DNA of 64,000 nucleotides from CAVZVW01 sp963778845 (GTDB lineage Bacteria > Actinomycetota > Actinomycetes > Actinomycetales > Kineosporiaceae): positions 186,001 to 250,000 of the forward strand of contig CAVZVW010000004.1 in NCBI GenBank assembly GCA_963778845.1, read 5' to 3'. Position 1 is the stretch's first letter; every line of letters begins with the position of its first letter. The translations under genes and the position numbers were made by a program. Positions 7,706-19,305 of the stretch are shown here, piece by piece. Under the pieces are notes generated by a model, which was given only the letters and a program-made list of their open reading frames with translations, did not search any database and had not been told where the DNA came from.

Positions 7706-9631
7706 ATGACCCAGCACACGCCACCGGGGACCGGCCCTGCCGGCACCCGCGCCGCACAGGACACCGGGCCGCACGCGCAGACGCGTGCAGAGCCTGCACG
7801 CTCACTCGCCGCCACCTTCGTCCAGTGCGCCCAACGGCTGCCGGACAACGAGGCCTACCGCTCCCCGACCGCCACCGGCTGGACGTCGCTCACCTGGCAG
7901 CAGACGGCTGCCCGGGCCGGTGAGCTCGCTGCCGGCCTGCTCGCCATGGGCCTGCAGCGGGAGGACCGTGTGGCCATCGCGGCGTCGACCCGTCTGGAAT
8001 GGGTGCTCGCCGATCTGGGTGTGCTGCTGGCCGGCGGGGCCACGACGACCGTCTACCCCAACACCCGGGCCGAGGACGTCGCGTTCATCCTCGCCGACTC
8101 CGGCAGCGTCATCGTGATCGCCGAGGACGAGACCCAGGTCACGAAAGTGCGCGAACACCGGTCGCAGCTGCCCGGCGTCCGCGCTGTCGTCGTCATGGAC
8201 CCGAAGGCGTCCCCGGGCGCGCACGACGAGGAGCCGGCCCGGGACACCCCGGACCCGGGGGACGCCGGGTGGCTGCTGAGCCTCGACGACCTCGCCTCCC
8301 GCGGGCGCGAGTGGCTGTCCGGGCACCCTGGCGCGGTCGAGGAGACGGTGGCCGAGCTGGGCCCGGACCACCTGGCGACGCTGATCTACACCTCCGGCAC
8401 CACCGGTCGCCCGAAGGGCGTGGAGCTGACCCACGGCAACTGGCTGTACCTGGCCGAGGCGGTCGAGTCGGTCGGCGTGCTCAAGCACGAGCACCTGCAG
8501 TTCCTGTGGCTGCCGCTCTCGCACGTCTTCGGCAAGCTCCTGCTCGCGGCGCAGTGCCGCATCGGGTTCGCCACAGCCGTGGACGGGCGCATAGACCGGA
8601 TCGTGGACAACCTCGCCGCGGTCCGGCCCACCTTCATGGCGGCGGCGCCCCGCATCTTCGAGAAGGTGCACGCGCGCGTGGTGTCGACCGCTCACGCCGA
8701 GGGCGGGGCCAAGGCGCGGATCTTCGACTGGGCCTTCAGCGTGGGCATCGCGGCCGTCACCAGGGAGCAGGCCGGGCAGCCGGTGCCCGCGCTCGTCCGC
8801 GCGCAGCGAGCTGTGGCCGACCGGCTGGTGTTCACCAAGATCCGGGCGCGGCTGGGCGGGCGGCTCGACACGCTGGTCTCGGGCAGCGCGGCGCTGGCGC
8901 CCCAGATCGCGACATGGTTCGCGGCCGCGGGGCTGCCCATCCTCGAGGGCTACGGGATGACCGAGGTGACGGGCGCGTCGTTCGTCAACCGTCCCGGCGC
9001 GCTGCGCATCGGCACAGTCGGGCAGGCGCTGCCGGGCACCGAGGTTCGCATCGGGGAGGACGGGGAGATCCTGCTGCGCAGCCCTGGAGCCATGCGTGGC
9101 TATCACGGCCTGCCCGAGCAGACCGAGCAGATGCTGCTGCCCGACGGGTGGGTGGCCACGGGCGACGTCGGTGAGGTGGACGCCGAGGGCTACCTGCGCA
9201 TCACCGACCGCAAGAAGGACCTGGCGAAGACCAGCGGCGGCAAGTACATCGCGCCGAGTGCCATCGAGGGGTCGCTCAAGGCCGCCAGCCCGTTGATCGG
9301 GCAGGTCGTGGTGGTGGCCGACGGCCGTCGCTTCGCGAGCGCGCTGGTCACCGTGGACACCGACGCGGCCGCGCAGTGGGCAGCGGCGCACGGTCGGCCG
9401 GTGGCGGCGGTCGCGTCCGGCACCGACGAGACGGTGCAAGCCGCCGTGCGTGCCGCGGTCGACACGGTGAACGCCTCGCTCAACCGGTGGGAGACGATCA
9501 AGCAGTTCCGCATCCTGCCGCGTGAGCTGGCGGTCGAGACCGGCGAGCTCACCCCGAGCCTGAAGATCAAGAGGTCGGTCGTCGCGCAGCATTTCGCCGA
9601 CGTGATCGACGAGATGTACTCGGCCACCTGA
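7706..9631 (+). CDS. Long-chain fatty acid--CoA ligase (AMP-forming)
   Basis: This 641-residue adenylate-forming enzyme activates long-chain fatty acids to acyl-CoA through an acyl-AMP intermediate. Visible motifs are the P-loop YTSGTTGRPKGVELTHGN, LPLSHVFGK, the GYGMTEVTG motif, and TGDVGEVDAEGYLRITDRKKD. The C-terminal lysine region is GELTPSLKIKR. The arrangement and length match actinobacterial FadD15-like ligases. The ATG at 7706 follows GACGAGGAGG. An N-terminal ~30-residue Ala/Pro/Thr-rich stretch is an extension before the first conserved helix. The gene stands alone and ends in front of a hairpin shared with the convergent MFS gene. Confidence 0.93.
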   Translation: MTQHTPPGTGPAGTRAAQDTGPHAQTRAEPARSLAATFVQCAQRLPDNEAYRSPTATGWTSLTWQQTAARAGELAAGLLAMGLQREDRVAIAASTRLEWVLADLGVLLAGGATTTVYPNTRAEDVAFILADSGSVIVIAEDETQVTKVREHRSQLPGVRAVVVMDPKASPGAHDEEPARDTPDPGDAGWLLSLDDLASRGREWLSGHPGAVEETVAELGPDHLATLIYTSGTTGRPKGVELTHGNWLYLAEAVESVGVLKHEHLQFLWLPLSHVFGKLLLAAQCRIGFATAVDGRIDRIVDNLAAVRPTFMAAAPRIFEKVHARVVSTAHAEGGAKARIFDWAFSVGIAAVTREQAGQPVPALVRAQRAVADRLVFTKIRARLGGRLDTLVSGSAALAPQIATWFAAAGLPILEGYGMTEVTGASFVNRPGALRIGTVGQALPGTEVRIGEDGEILLRSPGAMRGYHGLPEQTEQMLLPDGWVATGDVGEVDAEGYLRITDRKKDLAKTSGGKYIAPSAIEGSLKAASPLIGQVVVVADGRRFASALVTVDTDAAAQWAAAHGRPVAAVASGTDETVQAAVRAAVDTVNASLNRWETIKQFRILPRELAVETGELTPSLKIKRSVVAQHFADVIDEMYSAT

Positions 9632-9685
9632 CCCGGCGTCCTGCCGTCCCCAACCCGGCGCCCGTCCCCCGCGCCGTCGTCCGTC

Positions 9686-9740
9686 CTCTGGTGGGTAAGT
9701 GCCCCCAAGAAGGCATCTGGGGGACGGTTACCCGCCAGAG
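9686..9740. repeat. Hairpin element A, overlaps the MFS stop codon; likely bidirectional terminator
   Basis: The arms CTCTGGTGGGTAAGTG... (9686-9707) and ...GGTTACCCGCCAGAG (9718-9740) pair nearly perfectly, with one bulge. The element sits between two convergent genes. Its right arm encodes the last codons and TAA stop of the minus-strand MFS gene (9728-9730). A related element with the same CTCTGGTGGGTA end lies at 19260-19305. There is no T tract, so rho-independent termination would be of the actinobacterial U-less type. Confidence 0.8.
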
Positions 9741-11131
9741 AACGCGTCAGGAGTTTGCGGAGGACGCTGGCGGCGCATGCGCCGGTTACGCGCGATCGCC
9801 TCCCGCAGCGGGGGGACGAGGACGCCGCGCGCGGCCATCCGACGGCGCACCTTCCGACGGCTGACGAGGATGCCTGCCACGCCGAGCGCCCACACCAGGT
9901 ACTGCACCGACATCGCCACGCGGTAGTCGCCGAGGGCCGCCGGCGTGCCGGCGCCACCCGAACCACCCGCGCCACCGGCGCCACCGCCGCCACCTGCGCC
10001 GCGCACGTCGAGCACCACCCCCACGAGCAGGATCGTCACCAGCGACGCCACGAAGCCGCCGACGTTGACGATGCCGGTCGCCGTCCCGAGCCGGTTGGAG
10101 GGGTTGAACGTGCGCGCGTAGTCGAAGCCGATCATCGACCCCGGTCCGCCTACGGCGAGCGCGACCACCAGCACCGCCAGCAGCCAGCCCGGCGCCCGCC
10201 CCGGCCACGCCAGCACCGCCGTCCACGCCGAGACGTTGACCGCCACGATCGCGAGCACGAGCCACGACCGCCGCAGGGGGTGGCGTTCCACCAGCACACC
10301 CACGACGGGGCCGGTAGCCACGACGACGAGCACGAACACGGTCATGAGCGCACTCGCCTGGGCCCGTGGCACCCCCTCGCCGGACACCAGGAAGGGGAAC
10401 CCCCACATCAGCGCGAACACCGTGCCGGGGAAGCCGGTCGTGAAGTGCGTCCACATGCCCAGCCGGGTGCCGGGGTGCCGCCACGCGCTCACCACGTCGG
10501 CACGCACGCGTCGCACCGTCGTCGGTGGTCCACTCGCTACGGCTTCGGCCGGTGAGTCACGCAGCGCCAGCACCGCCAGGACCCCCGCGAGGACGCCGAG
10601 CGCGGCCACGGACGTGAAGGCGACGGTCCAGCCGCGGCGGGCCAGCAGCGCTACCAGGGGGATGGCGGACAGGATCTGCCCGAACTGGCCGACGAGGCCG
10701 GTCAGCTGGGTGAGCAGCGGCACCCGCGGGGGCGGGAACCAGGCGGCGACCACGCGCAGGACGCTCACGAACGTCATGGCGTCGCCGGCGCCGACCAGCG
10801 CGCGGCCGGCGACGGCGAGCGGCACCGACGGCGCGAACGCCAGCATCAGCTGGCCGGTGGCCATCACCGCTGCGCCCGTAGCGATCATGCGACGCGGGCC
10901 GAAGCGGTCCAGGAGCACCCCGACGGGCACCTGGAGTGCGGCGTAGACGACCAGCTGCAGCACGGTGAAGCCGGCCAACGTGCTCGCCGAGGCCCCGAAC
11001 CGGCTCGCGGCCTCCAGGCCGGCGACGCCGAACGACGACCGGTCGAGAACGGCGACGATGTAGGCGAAGAGCGCGACCGACCAGACGACCCAGGCGTGAC
11101 GGGGCGTCGTGCGGCTCGCGACGGTGTCCAT
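9728..11131 (-). CDS. MFS transporter
   Basis: This 467-residue membrane protein has twelve predicted segments and the MFS signature between segments 2 and 3 (GVLLDRFGPRRMI). The second half repeats the pattern (ASALMTVFVLVVVATGPVVGVLVERHPLRR). Residues YARTFNPSNRLGTATGIVNVGGFVASL resemble nitrate/hexuronate-type MFS members; the substrate is unknown. A loop before the last segment contains an almost pure Gly/Ala run (about 20 residues) encoded by a GC-rich microsatellite. The start is the ATG at 11131, or the GTG just before it at 11134. The final FSGG-stop lies within a hairpin repeat. Confidence 0.88.
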   Translation of the reverse strand: MDTVASRTTPRHAWVVWSVALFAYIVAVLDRSSFGVAGLEAASRFGASASTLAGFTVLQLVVYAALQVPVGVLLDRFGPRRMIATGAAVMATGQLMLAFAPSVPLAVAGRALVGAGDAMTFVSVLRVVAAWFPPPRVPLLTQLTGLVGQFGQILSAIPLVALLARRGWTVAFTSVAALGVLAGVLAVLALRDSPAEAVASGPPTTVRRVRADVVSAWRHPGTRLGMWTHFTTGFPGTVFALMWGFPFLVSGEGVPRAQASALMTVFVLVVVATGPVVGVLVERHPLRRSWLVLAIVAVNVSAWTAVLAWPGRAPGWLLAVLVVALAVGGPGSMIGFDYARTFNPSNRLGTATGIVNVGGFVASLVTILLVGVVLDVRGAGGGGGAGGAGGSGGAGTPAALGDYRVAMSVQYLVWALGVAGILVSRRKVRRRMAARGVLVPPLREAIARNRRMRRQRPPQTPDAFSGG

Positions 11132-11164
11132 CACCGGCGATTGTCCCCTCCGGTGTCAGGGGTT

Positions 11165-11203
11165 CGTTAACAGTCGGCAGGGGCGCGTGGAATCACCGTT
11201 AAC
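11165..11203. promoter_or_regulatory. Paired CGTTAAC sites upstream of kdp
   Basis: Two copies of CGTTAAC lie at 11165-11171 and 11197-11203, exactly 32 bases apart, in the short region between the divergent MFS and kdp genes. The spacing is about three helical turns, as expected for two dimers on one face of DNA. KdpE binding is a guess from position only. A weak hairpin (CCCCT/AGGGG, 11147-11163) lies just upstream and resembles part of the hairpin at 19260. Confidence 0.4.
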
Positions 11204-11277
11204 GACGTAGATGGACGCCGCCCGGCAGGCCTTGAATGGGGACGTGACCCGTGTGTGGACGTCCCTGGGAGACCGCG

Positions 11278-11361
11278 ATGGCTGACGCCGTCTACGTGTT
11301 GGTGACCCTCGCCGTGTTCGCCGTGCTGGCGCTGGTCGTGAAGGGGGTGGAACGACTGTGA
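11278..11361 (+). CDS. Small hydrophobic protein at head of kdp operon
   Basis: This 27-residue frame starts at ATG 11278 after GGGAGACCGCG and reads MADAVYVLVTLAVFAVLALV..., so most of it is a single membrane helix. Its TGA overlaps the GTG of kdpF (GTGA). The size, membrane nature and coupling to kdpF suggest a second tiny Kdp accessory peptide. Homologous mini-proteins at this position in other actinobacteria seem likely, but I could not check. Confidence 0.6.
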   Translation: MADAVYVLVTLAVFAVLALVVKGVERL

Positions 11362-11447
11362 GCTGGGAGAACGTGACCGGCCTCGTCGTGTCGGTGGTCC
11401 TTGTCGGGTACCTCGTGGTGGCACTCGTGCTGCCCGAGAAGTTCTGA
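11358..11447 (+). CDS. kdpF: K+-transporting ATPase small subunit KdpF
   Basis: This 29-residue peptide is one membrane helix ending in the characteristic PEKF (LVVALVLPEKF). KdpF stabilises the KdpABC complex and lies beside KdpA in the membrane. The GTG start overlaps the stop of the preceding mini-gene, and kdpA follows after 14 bases. Such genes are often missed because of their size. Confidence 0.9.
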   Translation: MSWENVTGLVVSVVLVGYLVVALVLPEKF

Positions 11448-11461
11448 GGCGAGGCGAACCC

Positions 11462-13122
11462 ATGTCCGACACCGTCGCAGCGCTGATCTTCGTTGCCGTG
11501 CTCGTGCTCGCCCTTGTGGCCACCCATCGTCCGCTCGGCGACTACATGGCGCGCGTGTTCTCCACCACCTCCCACTGGCGCGTCGAGAAGCTCCTGTACC
11601 GCGCCGGCGGGGTCGACCCCGACGCCGACCAGCGTTGGCCCGTCTACCTGCGCAGCCTGCTCGCCTTCTCGCTGGTCTCGATGCTGCTGCTGTACCTGAT
11701 CGAGCGCGTGCAGCCGCACCTGCCGCTCTCGATCGGGATGGCGGCCGTGCCACCGGCCCTCGCCTGGAACACCGCAGCCAGCTTCCTGACCAACACCAAC
11801 TGGCAGAACTACGGCGGCGAGTCCACCATGAGCCACCTCACCCAGATGGCGGGGCTCGCGGTGCAGAACTTCACCTCGGCAGCCGTCGGGATCGCCGTGG
11901 CCGTCGCCCTCGTCCGCGGGTTCGCGCGCTCACGAACCGAGCGCGTCGGCAACTTCTGGGTGGACCTCGTCCGCTGCTGTCTTCGGATCCTCCTTCCCCT
12001 CAGCGTGCTCGCCGCCCTCGTGCTCATCGCCGGAGGCGCGATCCAGAACCTGCACGGCGTCACCGACGTGCACACCCTCGCGGGCGCGACCCAGTCGATC
12101 CCCGGCGGGCCGGTGGCCTCCCAAGAGGCGATCAAGGAGCTCGGCACGAACGGCGGCGGCTTCTTCAACGCCAACTCCTCCCACCCCTTCGAGAACCCGA
12201 CGACGTGGACCAACCTCCTGGAGATCCTCCTGCTGCTGCTCATCCCGTTCGCCCTGCCGCGCACGTTCGGCAAGCTCATCGGTGACACCCGCCAGGGCTA
12301 CGCGATCGTCGCTGTCATGGCGATCTTCTGGGTGGCCTCGGTCGGGGCGAGCTGGGCGTTGGAGACGCACACGAAGCCGCCGGCGGTCGTGGCCGCACAC
12401 GCCCCGATGGAGGGCAAGGAGACCCGCTTCGGCGTCCCGAACTCCACGGTCTTCGCCTCGTCCACCACCCTGACATCCACCGGGGCCGTCAACTCCTTCC
12501 ATGACAGCTACACCCCGCTGGGCGGCGGCATCGTCCTCGCGGACATGATGACCGGCGAGGTCGCGCCCGGAGGTGTCGGCTCGGGCCTGTACGGCATGCT
12601 CGTGGTCGCCGTCATCAGCGTGTTCGTCGGCGGCCTCATGGTGGGGCGCACGCCGGAGTACCTGCGCAAGAAGATCGGTGCCCGTGAGATGAAGCTCGCG
12701 AGCCTGTACATCCTCACCACCCCGGCGGTGGTGCTGATCGGCGCGGCCCTCTCGGCCGTGCTCCCGGGCCCGCTGTCGGCGCGCACGAACGACGGGCCGC
12801 ACGGGCTCAGCGAGATCCTCTACGCCTACACGTCGATGGGCAACAACAACGGCAGCGCGTTCGCGGGGCTGGGCACGAACACCGACTGGTACAACACCTC
12901 CGGCGGGGTCGTCATGCTCTTCGGCCGCCTCCTGCCGATCGTGTTCGTGCTCGCGATGGCCGGCAGCCTCGCGGCGCAGAAGCCGGTACCGGTCACGGAA
13001 GGCACGCTGCCCACCCATCGGCCGCTGTTCATCGGCCTGCTCACCGGCGTCGTCGTGCTCGTCGTGGCGCTCACCTACTTCCCGGCGTTCGCACTCGGGC
13101 CACTCGCGGAGGGACTGCACTG

Positions 13123-13123
<1 letters not shown>
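11462..13123 (+). CDS. kdpA: K+-transporting ATPase subunit A
   Basis: This 553-residue channel-like subunit binds and conducts K+ in the high-affinity KdpFABC pump. The four selectivity-filter loops are recognisable: TNTNWQNYGGES, GTNGGGFFNANSSHPFENP, a third near residue 340, and YTSMGNNNGSAFAGL. Length and membrane pattern match the family. The ATG follows GAGGCGAGGCG. Its TGA overlaps the ATG of kdpB (TGATG), which implies coupled synthesis of the two large subunits. Confidence 0.97.
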
Positions 13124-15264
<2,141 letters not shown>

Positions 15265-15273
15265 GAGCCCGCT

Positions 15274-15951
15274 GTGACCACCGACGTGACCACTCCCACC
15301 GACGCCTCGCTGCCCCCACGTGCCGGCAGCCGCGGGGCGCTGCCCCGCCATCTCGCGGCCGTGCGCATGATCGTTGTGCTCACCGTGCTCCTCGGGCTGG
15401 TGTACCCACTCGCCATGACGGCGGCCGCGCAGATCCCCGGCCTGAAGCACCGAGCCGATGGCTCGTTCGTCAAGGACGCCTCCGGCCGGGTCGTCGGCTC
15501 GCGCCTGCTCGGGCAGGGCTTCCTCGACTCCTCGGGCAACCCGCTGCCCCAGTGGTTCCAGCCACGCCCATCGGCGGCGGGCAAGGACGGCTGGGACGCA
15601 CTGTCGTCGGGGGCCTCCAACCTCGGCCCGTCGAACCCGGACCTGGTGCAGGCGATCAACGACCGCCGGGCCGCGGTGGCGGCCTTCGACAGCGTGCCCG
15701 GCCACGCGGTGGACCCCGCGTCCGTGCCTGCCGACGCGCTCACGAGCTCAGGGTCCGGCCTGGACCCCGACATCAGCCCTACCTACGCGCGCGAGCAGGC
15801 CTACCGGGTGGCGGGCGCGCGGAAGGTGGACGCTGCTGCGGTGCTGGCCCTGGTGGACCGGTACACCACCGGCCGGGCGCTGGGCTTCATGGGCGAGCCG
15901 ACGGTCAACGTGCTGCAGCTCAACCTCGCCGTCGCCGGCCTGGGATCATGA
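15274..15951 (+). CDS. kdpC: K+-transporting ATPase subunit C
   Basis: This 225-residue subunit has one N-terminal membrane helix (MIVVLTVLLGLVYPLAMTA) and an extracytoplasmic domain. The family motifs SRLLGQGF, WFQPRPSA and SGASNLGPSNPDL are visible. KdpC helps assemble and activate the pump. The GTG at 15274 follows CTAGGAGCCCGCT. KdpD begins 24 bases after the stop, so the sensor pair is part of the same operon. Confidence 0.95.
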   Translation: MTTDVTTPTDASLPPRAGSRGALPRHLAAVRMIVVLTVLLGLVYPLAMTAAAQIPGLKHRADGSFVKDASGRVVGSRLLGQGFLDSSGNPLPQWFQPRPSAAGKDGWDALSSGASNLGPSNPDLVQAINDRRAAVAAFDSVPGHAVDPASVPADALTSSGSGLDPDISPTYAREQAYRVAGARKVDAAAVLALVDRYTTGRALGFMGEPTVNVLQLNLAVAGLGS

Positions 15952-15975
15952 CAACGTGGGGCTGAGAGAGCTGCC

Positions 15976-18549
15976 GTGCCCGCCGGCGAGCCGGTCGTGA
16001 GCGAGCCGCGAGGGCAGGCTCGCTCACGCGGGCGCCTGCGCGTGTACCTAGGGGCTGCGCCCGGCGTCGGCAAGACCTACGCCATGCTCGGCGAGGGTCA
16101 TCGCCGCCACGACCGCGGCACAGACGTCGTGATCGGCTACGTGGAACCGCACGAGCGCCCGCGCACCCTTGCCATGGTGGTGGGGCTGGAGACCGTACCG
16201 CGGCGCACGCTGACCTACCGCGCAGCCACGTTCACCGAGATGGACGTCGACGCCGTGCTCGCCCGGCACCCGCACGTCGCCCTCGTGGACGAGCTCGCCC
16301 ACACGAACGTGCCGGGCAGCCGCAACGCCAAGCGCTGGGAGGACGTGGAGGTGCTGCTGGAGAGCGGCATCGACGTCATCACCACCGTCAACATCCAGCA
16401 CCTGGAGTCGCTCAACGACGTCGTGCAGCGCATCACCGGCGTGATCCAGCGGGAGACCCTGCCCGACGCCGTCGTCCGCGCGGCCGACCAGGTCGAGCTG
16501 GTCGACATGAGCCCGGAGGCGCTGCGTCGCAGGCTGGCGCACGGCAACGTCTACAGTGCCGAGAAGGTCGACGCGGCCCTGGGCAACTACTTCCGCGTCG
16601 GCAACCTCACGGCGCTGCGCGAGCTGGCGCTGCTCTGGCTGGCGGACAAGGTCGACGAGGGCCTGCAGGAGTACCGGGCCACCCACGGCATCCACGACAC
16701 GTGGGAGGCACGCGAGCGCGTCGTCGTCGCCCTCACCGGCGGCCCCGAGGGGGACACGCTGGTCCGCCGCGCGGCGCGCATCGCCGCTCGGATCGGCGGC
16801 GGCGATCTGCTCGCCGTCCACGTCAGCCGATCGGACGGGCTCGTGGGCTCCGACCCGGAGGCCCTGGGCCACCAACGCCGGCTGGTGGAGTCCCTCGGTG
16901 GCAGCTACCACCAGGTGATCGGGGACGACGTAGCAGCGGCTCTGCTCGACTTCGCGCAGGCGGAGAACGCCACCCAGCTCGTGCTCGGCGCCAGCAGCCG
17001 CAACCGGGCGTCGATGCTGTTCTCGGGCAGCATCGGCGCGACCGTCGTGCGCCACTCCGGGCACATCGACGTCCACATCGTCACTCACGACTACGCCGCG
17101 ACCAGGCGCGGCCTCCCGGCGCTGAGCGGCGGGCTGACGGCGCGACGCCGGCTGGCCGGCCTCGGCGTCGGCGCGGTGGGTCTGCCGCTGCTGACCCTGC
17201 TGCTCGCGCTGGGCCGCAGCCGGCTCAACCTCACCAGTGACGTGCTCCTCTACCTGTTGCTGGTGCTCGTCGTGGCGCTGGTCGGCGGGGTGCTGCCGGC
17301 GGTGGTCGCCGCCCTGGCGGCCTCGTTGCTGCTCAACTACTACTTCACCCCCCCGCTGTACCAGTTCACGATCGCTGAGGCGAACAACGCCCTCGCGCTC
17401 GGCGTCTTCGTGGTCGCGGCGATCCTCGTGAGCACGCTGGTCGACATCGCGGCACGACGGACGTCACAGGCGGCGCGCGCGAGCGCGGAGTCGCAGATGC
17501 TCGCAACCCTGGCGGGAACCGTGCTGCGCGGTGGGGCAGTGCTGCCGGCGCTGCTCGAGCAGGTGCGCGAGGCGTTCGGCCTCACATCGGTGACGCTGCT
17601 GGAGCGGGTGCCGGGCGTCACCGCTGCGCACCAGGCCTGGCATGCCGTGGCCTCCGCCGGGTCGCCGGAGTGCCACGACCCCGACGCCGCGGACGCCGAC
17701 GTCCCCGTCGGGGAGTCCCTCGTACTCGTGGTCAAGGGGCGCCCACTGGCGGCGCACGACCGTCGGGTGCTCGGCGCCGTCGCAGCTCAGGCCGCCACCG
17801 CCCTGGAGCAGCAGCGTCTGGCCGACGAGGCTGCCGCCGCCCGTCCCCACGTCGAGGCGGACAAGATGCGCTCAGCGCTGCTCACGGCCGTCAGCCACGA
17901 CCTGCGAGCCCCCCTGGCCTCGGCGAAGGCAGCGGTGACATCGATGCGCAGCACGCAGGTGCACCTGACGGCGGCCGAGCAGGTAGAGCTGCTGCTAGCT
18001 GCCGACGAGTCACTGGACCGGCTGGCGAAGCTGGTCTCGGACCTGCTCGACATGAGCCGGCTGCAGGCGGGGGTGCTCTCCGTGTTCCCGCGCAGGATCG
18101 CTCTCGACGAGCTGGTGCCGCTGGCGTTGGACCAGCTCGGCCCTGCCGGCAAGGAGGTGCAGCTCGACGTGCCCGAGGACGTGCCACAGGTGCTGGCCGA
18201 CCCCACGCTGCTGGAGCGCGTGATCGCCAACCTGGCCGAGAACGCCGTGCGCTACTCCCCGCCCGGTAAGCCGCCACGGGTCACCGGCAGCTCCCTGGGC
18301 GACTGGGTGGAGCTGCGGGTCGTCGACCGTGGTCCAGGCATCGCGGCCGCAGACCGCGAGCGGGTGTTCGCACCCTTCCAGCGGCTGGGCGACAACGACG
18401 CGACGGCCGGGGTGGGGTTAGGCCTGGCGGTGGCGAGGGGCCTGACCGAGGCGATGGGCGGGAGGCTGGAGCCCGAGGACACCCCGGGAGGCGGACTGAC
18501 CATGATCGTGACCTTGGCGGCGGCCCCGGCGTCCCACCCGGCGCCATGA
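15976..18549 (+). CDS. kdpD: Osmosensitive K+ channel sensor histidine kinase KdpD
   Basis: The product has 857 residues. From the N-terminus it shows the KdpD domain with a Walker A-like GAAPGVGKTYAM (about residues 26-37), a USP-like region (residues 245-370), and four membrane helices (about 390-500). A GAF-like region, the H-box VSHDLRAPLAS (His 641) and ATPase N and G boxes (NLAENAVRYSPPG, DRGPGIAAADRERVF) follow. It senses K+ limitation and phosphorylates KdpE. The GTG at 15976 is the chosen start. Its TGA overlaps the ATG of kdpE (ATGA). Confidence 0.95.
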   Translation: MPAGEPVVSEPRGQARSRGRLRVYLGAAPGVGKTYAMLGEGHRRHDRGTDVVIGYVEPHERPRTLAMVVGLETVPRRTLTYRAATFTEMDVDAVLARHPHVALVDELAHTNVPGSRNAKRWEDVEVLLESGIDVITTVNIQHLESLNDVVQRITGVIQRETLPDAVVRAADQVELVDMSPEALRRRLAHGNVYSAEKVDAALGNYFRVGNLTALRELALLWLADKVDEGLQEYRATHGIHDTWEARERVVVALTGGPEGDTLVRRAARIAARIGGGDLLAVHVSRSDGLVGSDPEALGHQRRLVESLGGSYHQVIGDDVAAALLDFAQAENATQLVLGASSRNRASMLFSGSIGATVVRHSGHIDVHIVTHDYAATRRGLPALSGGLTARRRLAGLGVGAVGLPLLTLLLALGRSRLNLTSDVLLYLLLVLVVALVGGVLPAVVAALAASLLLNYYFTPPLYQFTIAEANNALALGVFVVAAILVSTLVDIAARRTSQAARASAESQMLATLAGTVLRGGAVLPALLEQVREAFGLTSVTLLERVPGVTAAHQAWHAVASAGSPECHDPDAADADVPVGESLVLVVKGRPLAAHDRRVLGAVAAQAATALEQQRLADEAAAARPHVEADKMRSALLTAVSHDLRAPLASAKAAVTSMRSTQVHLTAAEQVELLLAADESLDRLAKLVSDLLDMSRLQAGVLSVFPRRIALDELVPLALDQLGPAGKEVQLDVPEDVPQVLADPTLLERVIANLAENAVRYSPPGKPPRVTGSSLGDWVELRVVDRGPGIAAADRERVFAPFQRLGDNDATAGVGLGLAVARGLTEAMGGRLEPEDTPGGGLTMIVTLAAAPASHPAP

Positions 18550-19223
18550 CCCGCGTGCTGGTCGTCGACGACGAGCCCCAGATCCGACGGGCTCTGGCCA
18601 TCACCTTGCGGGCCCGCCACTACGACGTCGACCTCGCCGACTGCGGACGGCGCGCGCTCGCCGCGGCCGCGAGCCAGCCCCCCGACCTCGTGATCCTCGA
18701 CCTCGGCCTGCCCGACATGGACGGGGTGGAGGTCATCCACGGACTGCGAGGGTGGATGAACGCGCCGATCCTCGTGCTGAGCGGGCGTTCCGGGTCCGGG
18801 GACAAGGTGGCGGCGCTGGATGCCGGCGCCGACGACTACGTGACCAAGCCCTTCGGGATGGACGAGCTGCTGGCCCGGCTCCGGGCTGCCTACCGGCGCT
18901 CGGGCACCGCCGACGACGTGCCGACGGTGCTCCTGGGCGACGTGGTGGTGGACCTGGCCACGCACCGCGTGGCGGCGGCGAGCGGGGAGGAGATCCGGCT
19001 GACACCGACGGAGTGGTCGGTGCTGGAGCTGCTCGTGCGCCACCCGGGCAAGCTCATGACCCAACGGCAGCTGCTCACCGAGGTCTGGGGTCCGGTCTAC
19101 CCCGAGGACAACGACTACCTGCGGGTGTACCTGGCCCGACTGCGCCGCAAGCTCGAGCCGGAGCCCTCGCGCCCGAGGTTCCTGCTGACCGAGCCCGGGA
19201 TGGGGTACCGCTTCCAGCCCTGA
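18546..19223 (+). CDS. kdpE: KDP operon response regulator KdpE
   Basis: This 225-residue OmpR-type regulator has a receiver domain (VLVVDDEPQIRRAL, phospho-acceptor Asp 52 in VILDLGLPDMDG, Lys in DYVTKPFG). A winged helix follows (LTPTEWSVLELLVRHPGKLMTQ, YLRVYLARLRRKLEP). It should activate kdp transcription when phosphorylated by KdpD. It is the last gene of the operon, and a hairpin follows at 19260. Confidence 0.96.
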   Translation: MTRVLVVDDEPQIRRALAITLRARHYDVDLADCGRRALAAAASQPPDLVILDLGLPDMDGVEVIHGLRGWMNAPILVLSGRSGSGDKVAALDAGADDYVTKPFGMDELLARLRAAYRRSGTADDVPTVLLGDVVVDLATHRVAAASGEEIRLTPTEWSVLELLVRHPGKLMTQRQLLTEVWGPVYPEDNDYLRVYLARLRRKLEPEPSRPRFLLTEPGMGYRFQP

Positions 19224-19259
19224 GGGCCGGCCGGGGCTCTTCGGCGACCTCGGGAATGC

Positions 19260-19305
19260 AACTGTCCCCTGAGATCGATGTGAGGGGACAGCTACCCACC
19301 AGAGG
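19260..19305. repeat. Hairpin element B, contains the stop codon of the minus-strand gene
   Basis: AACTGTCCCCT (19260-19270) and AGGGGACAGCT (19283-19293) form a stem with one mismatch and a 12-base loop. The adjoining ACCCACCAGAGG, read on the minus strand, is CCTCTGGTGGGT, identical to the end of the hairpin at 9686. The TAG stop of the convergent minus-strand gene (19292-19294) lies in the element. It probably terminates kdpE and that gene from opposite sides. Confidence 0.75.

Noticed and set aside
7333..7923. Plus-strand open frame upstream of the acyl-CoA ligase
   Set aside because: Its composition is that of a random GC-rich frame and it runs across the inverted repeat and into the ligase gene.
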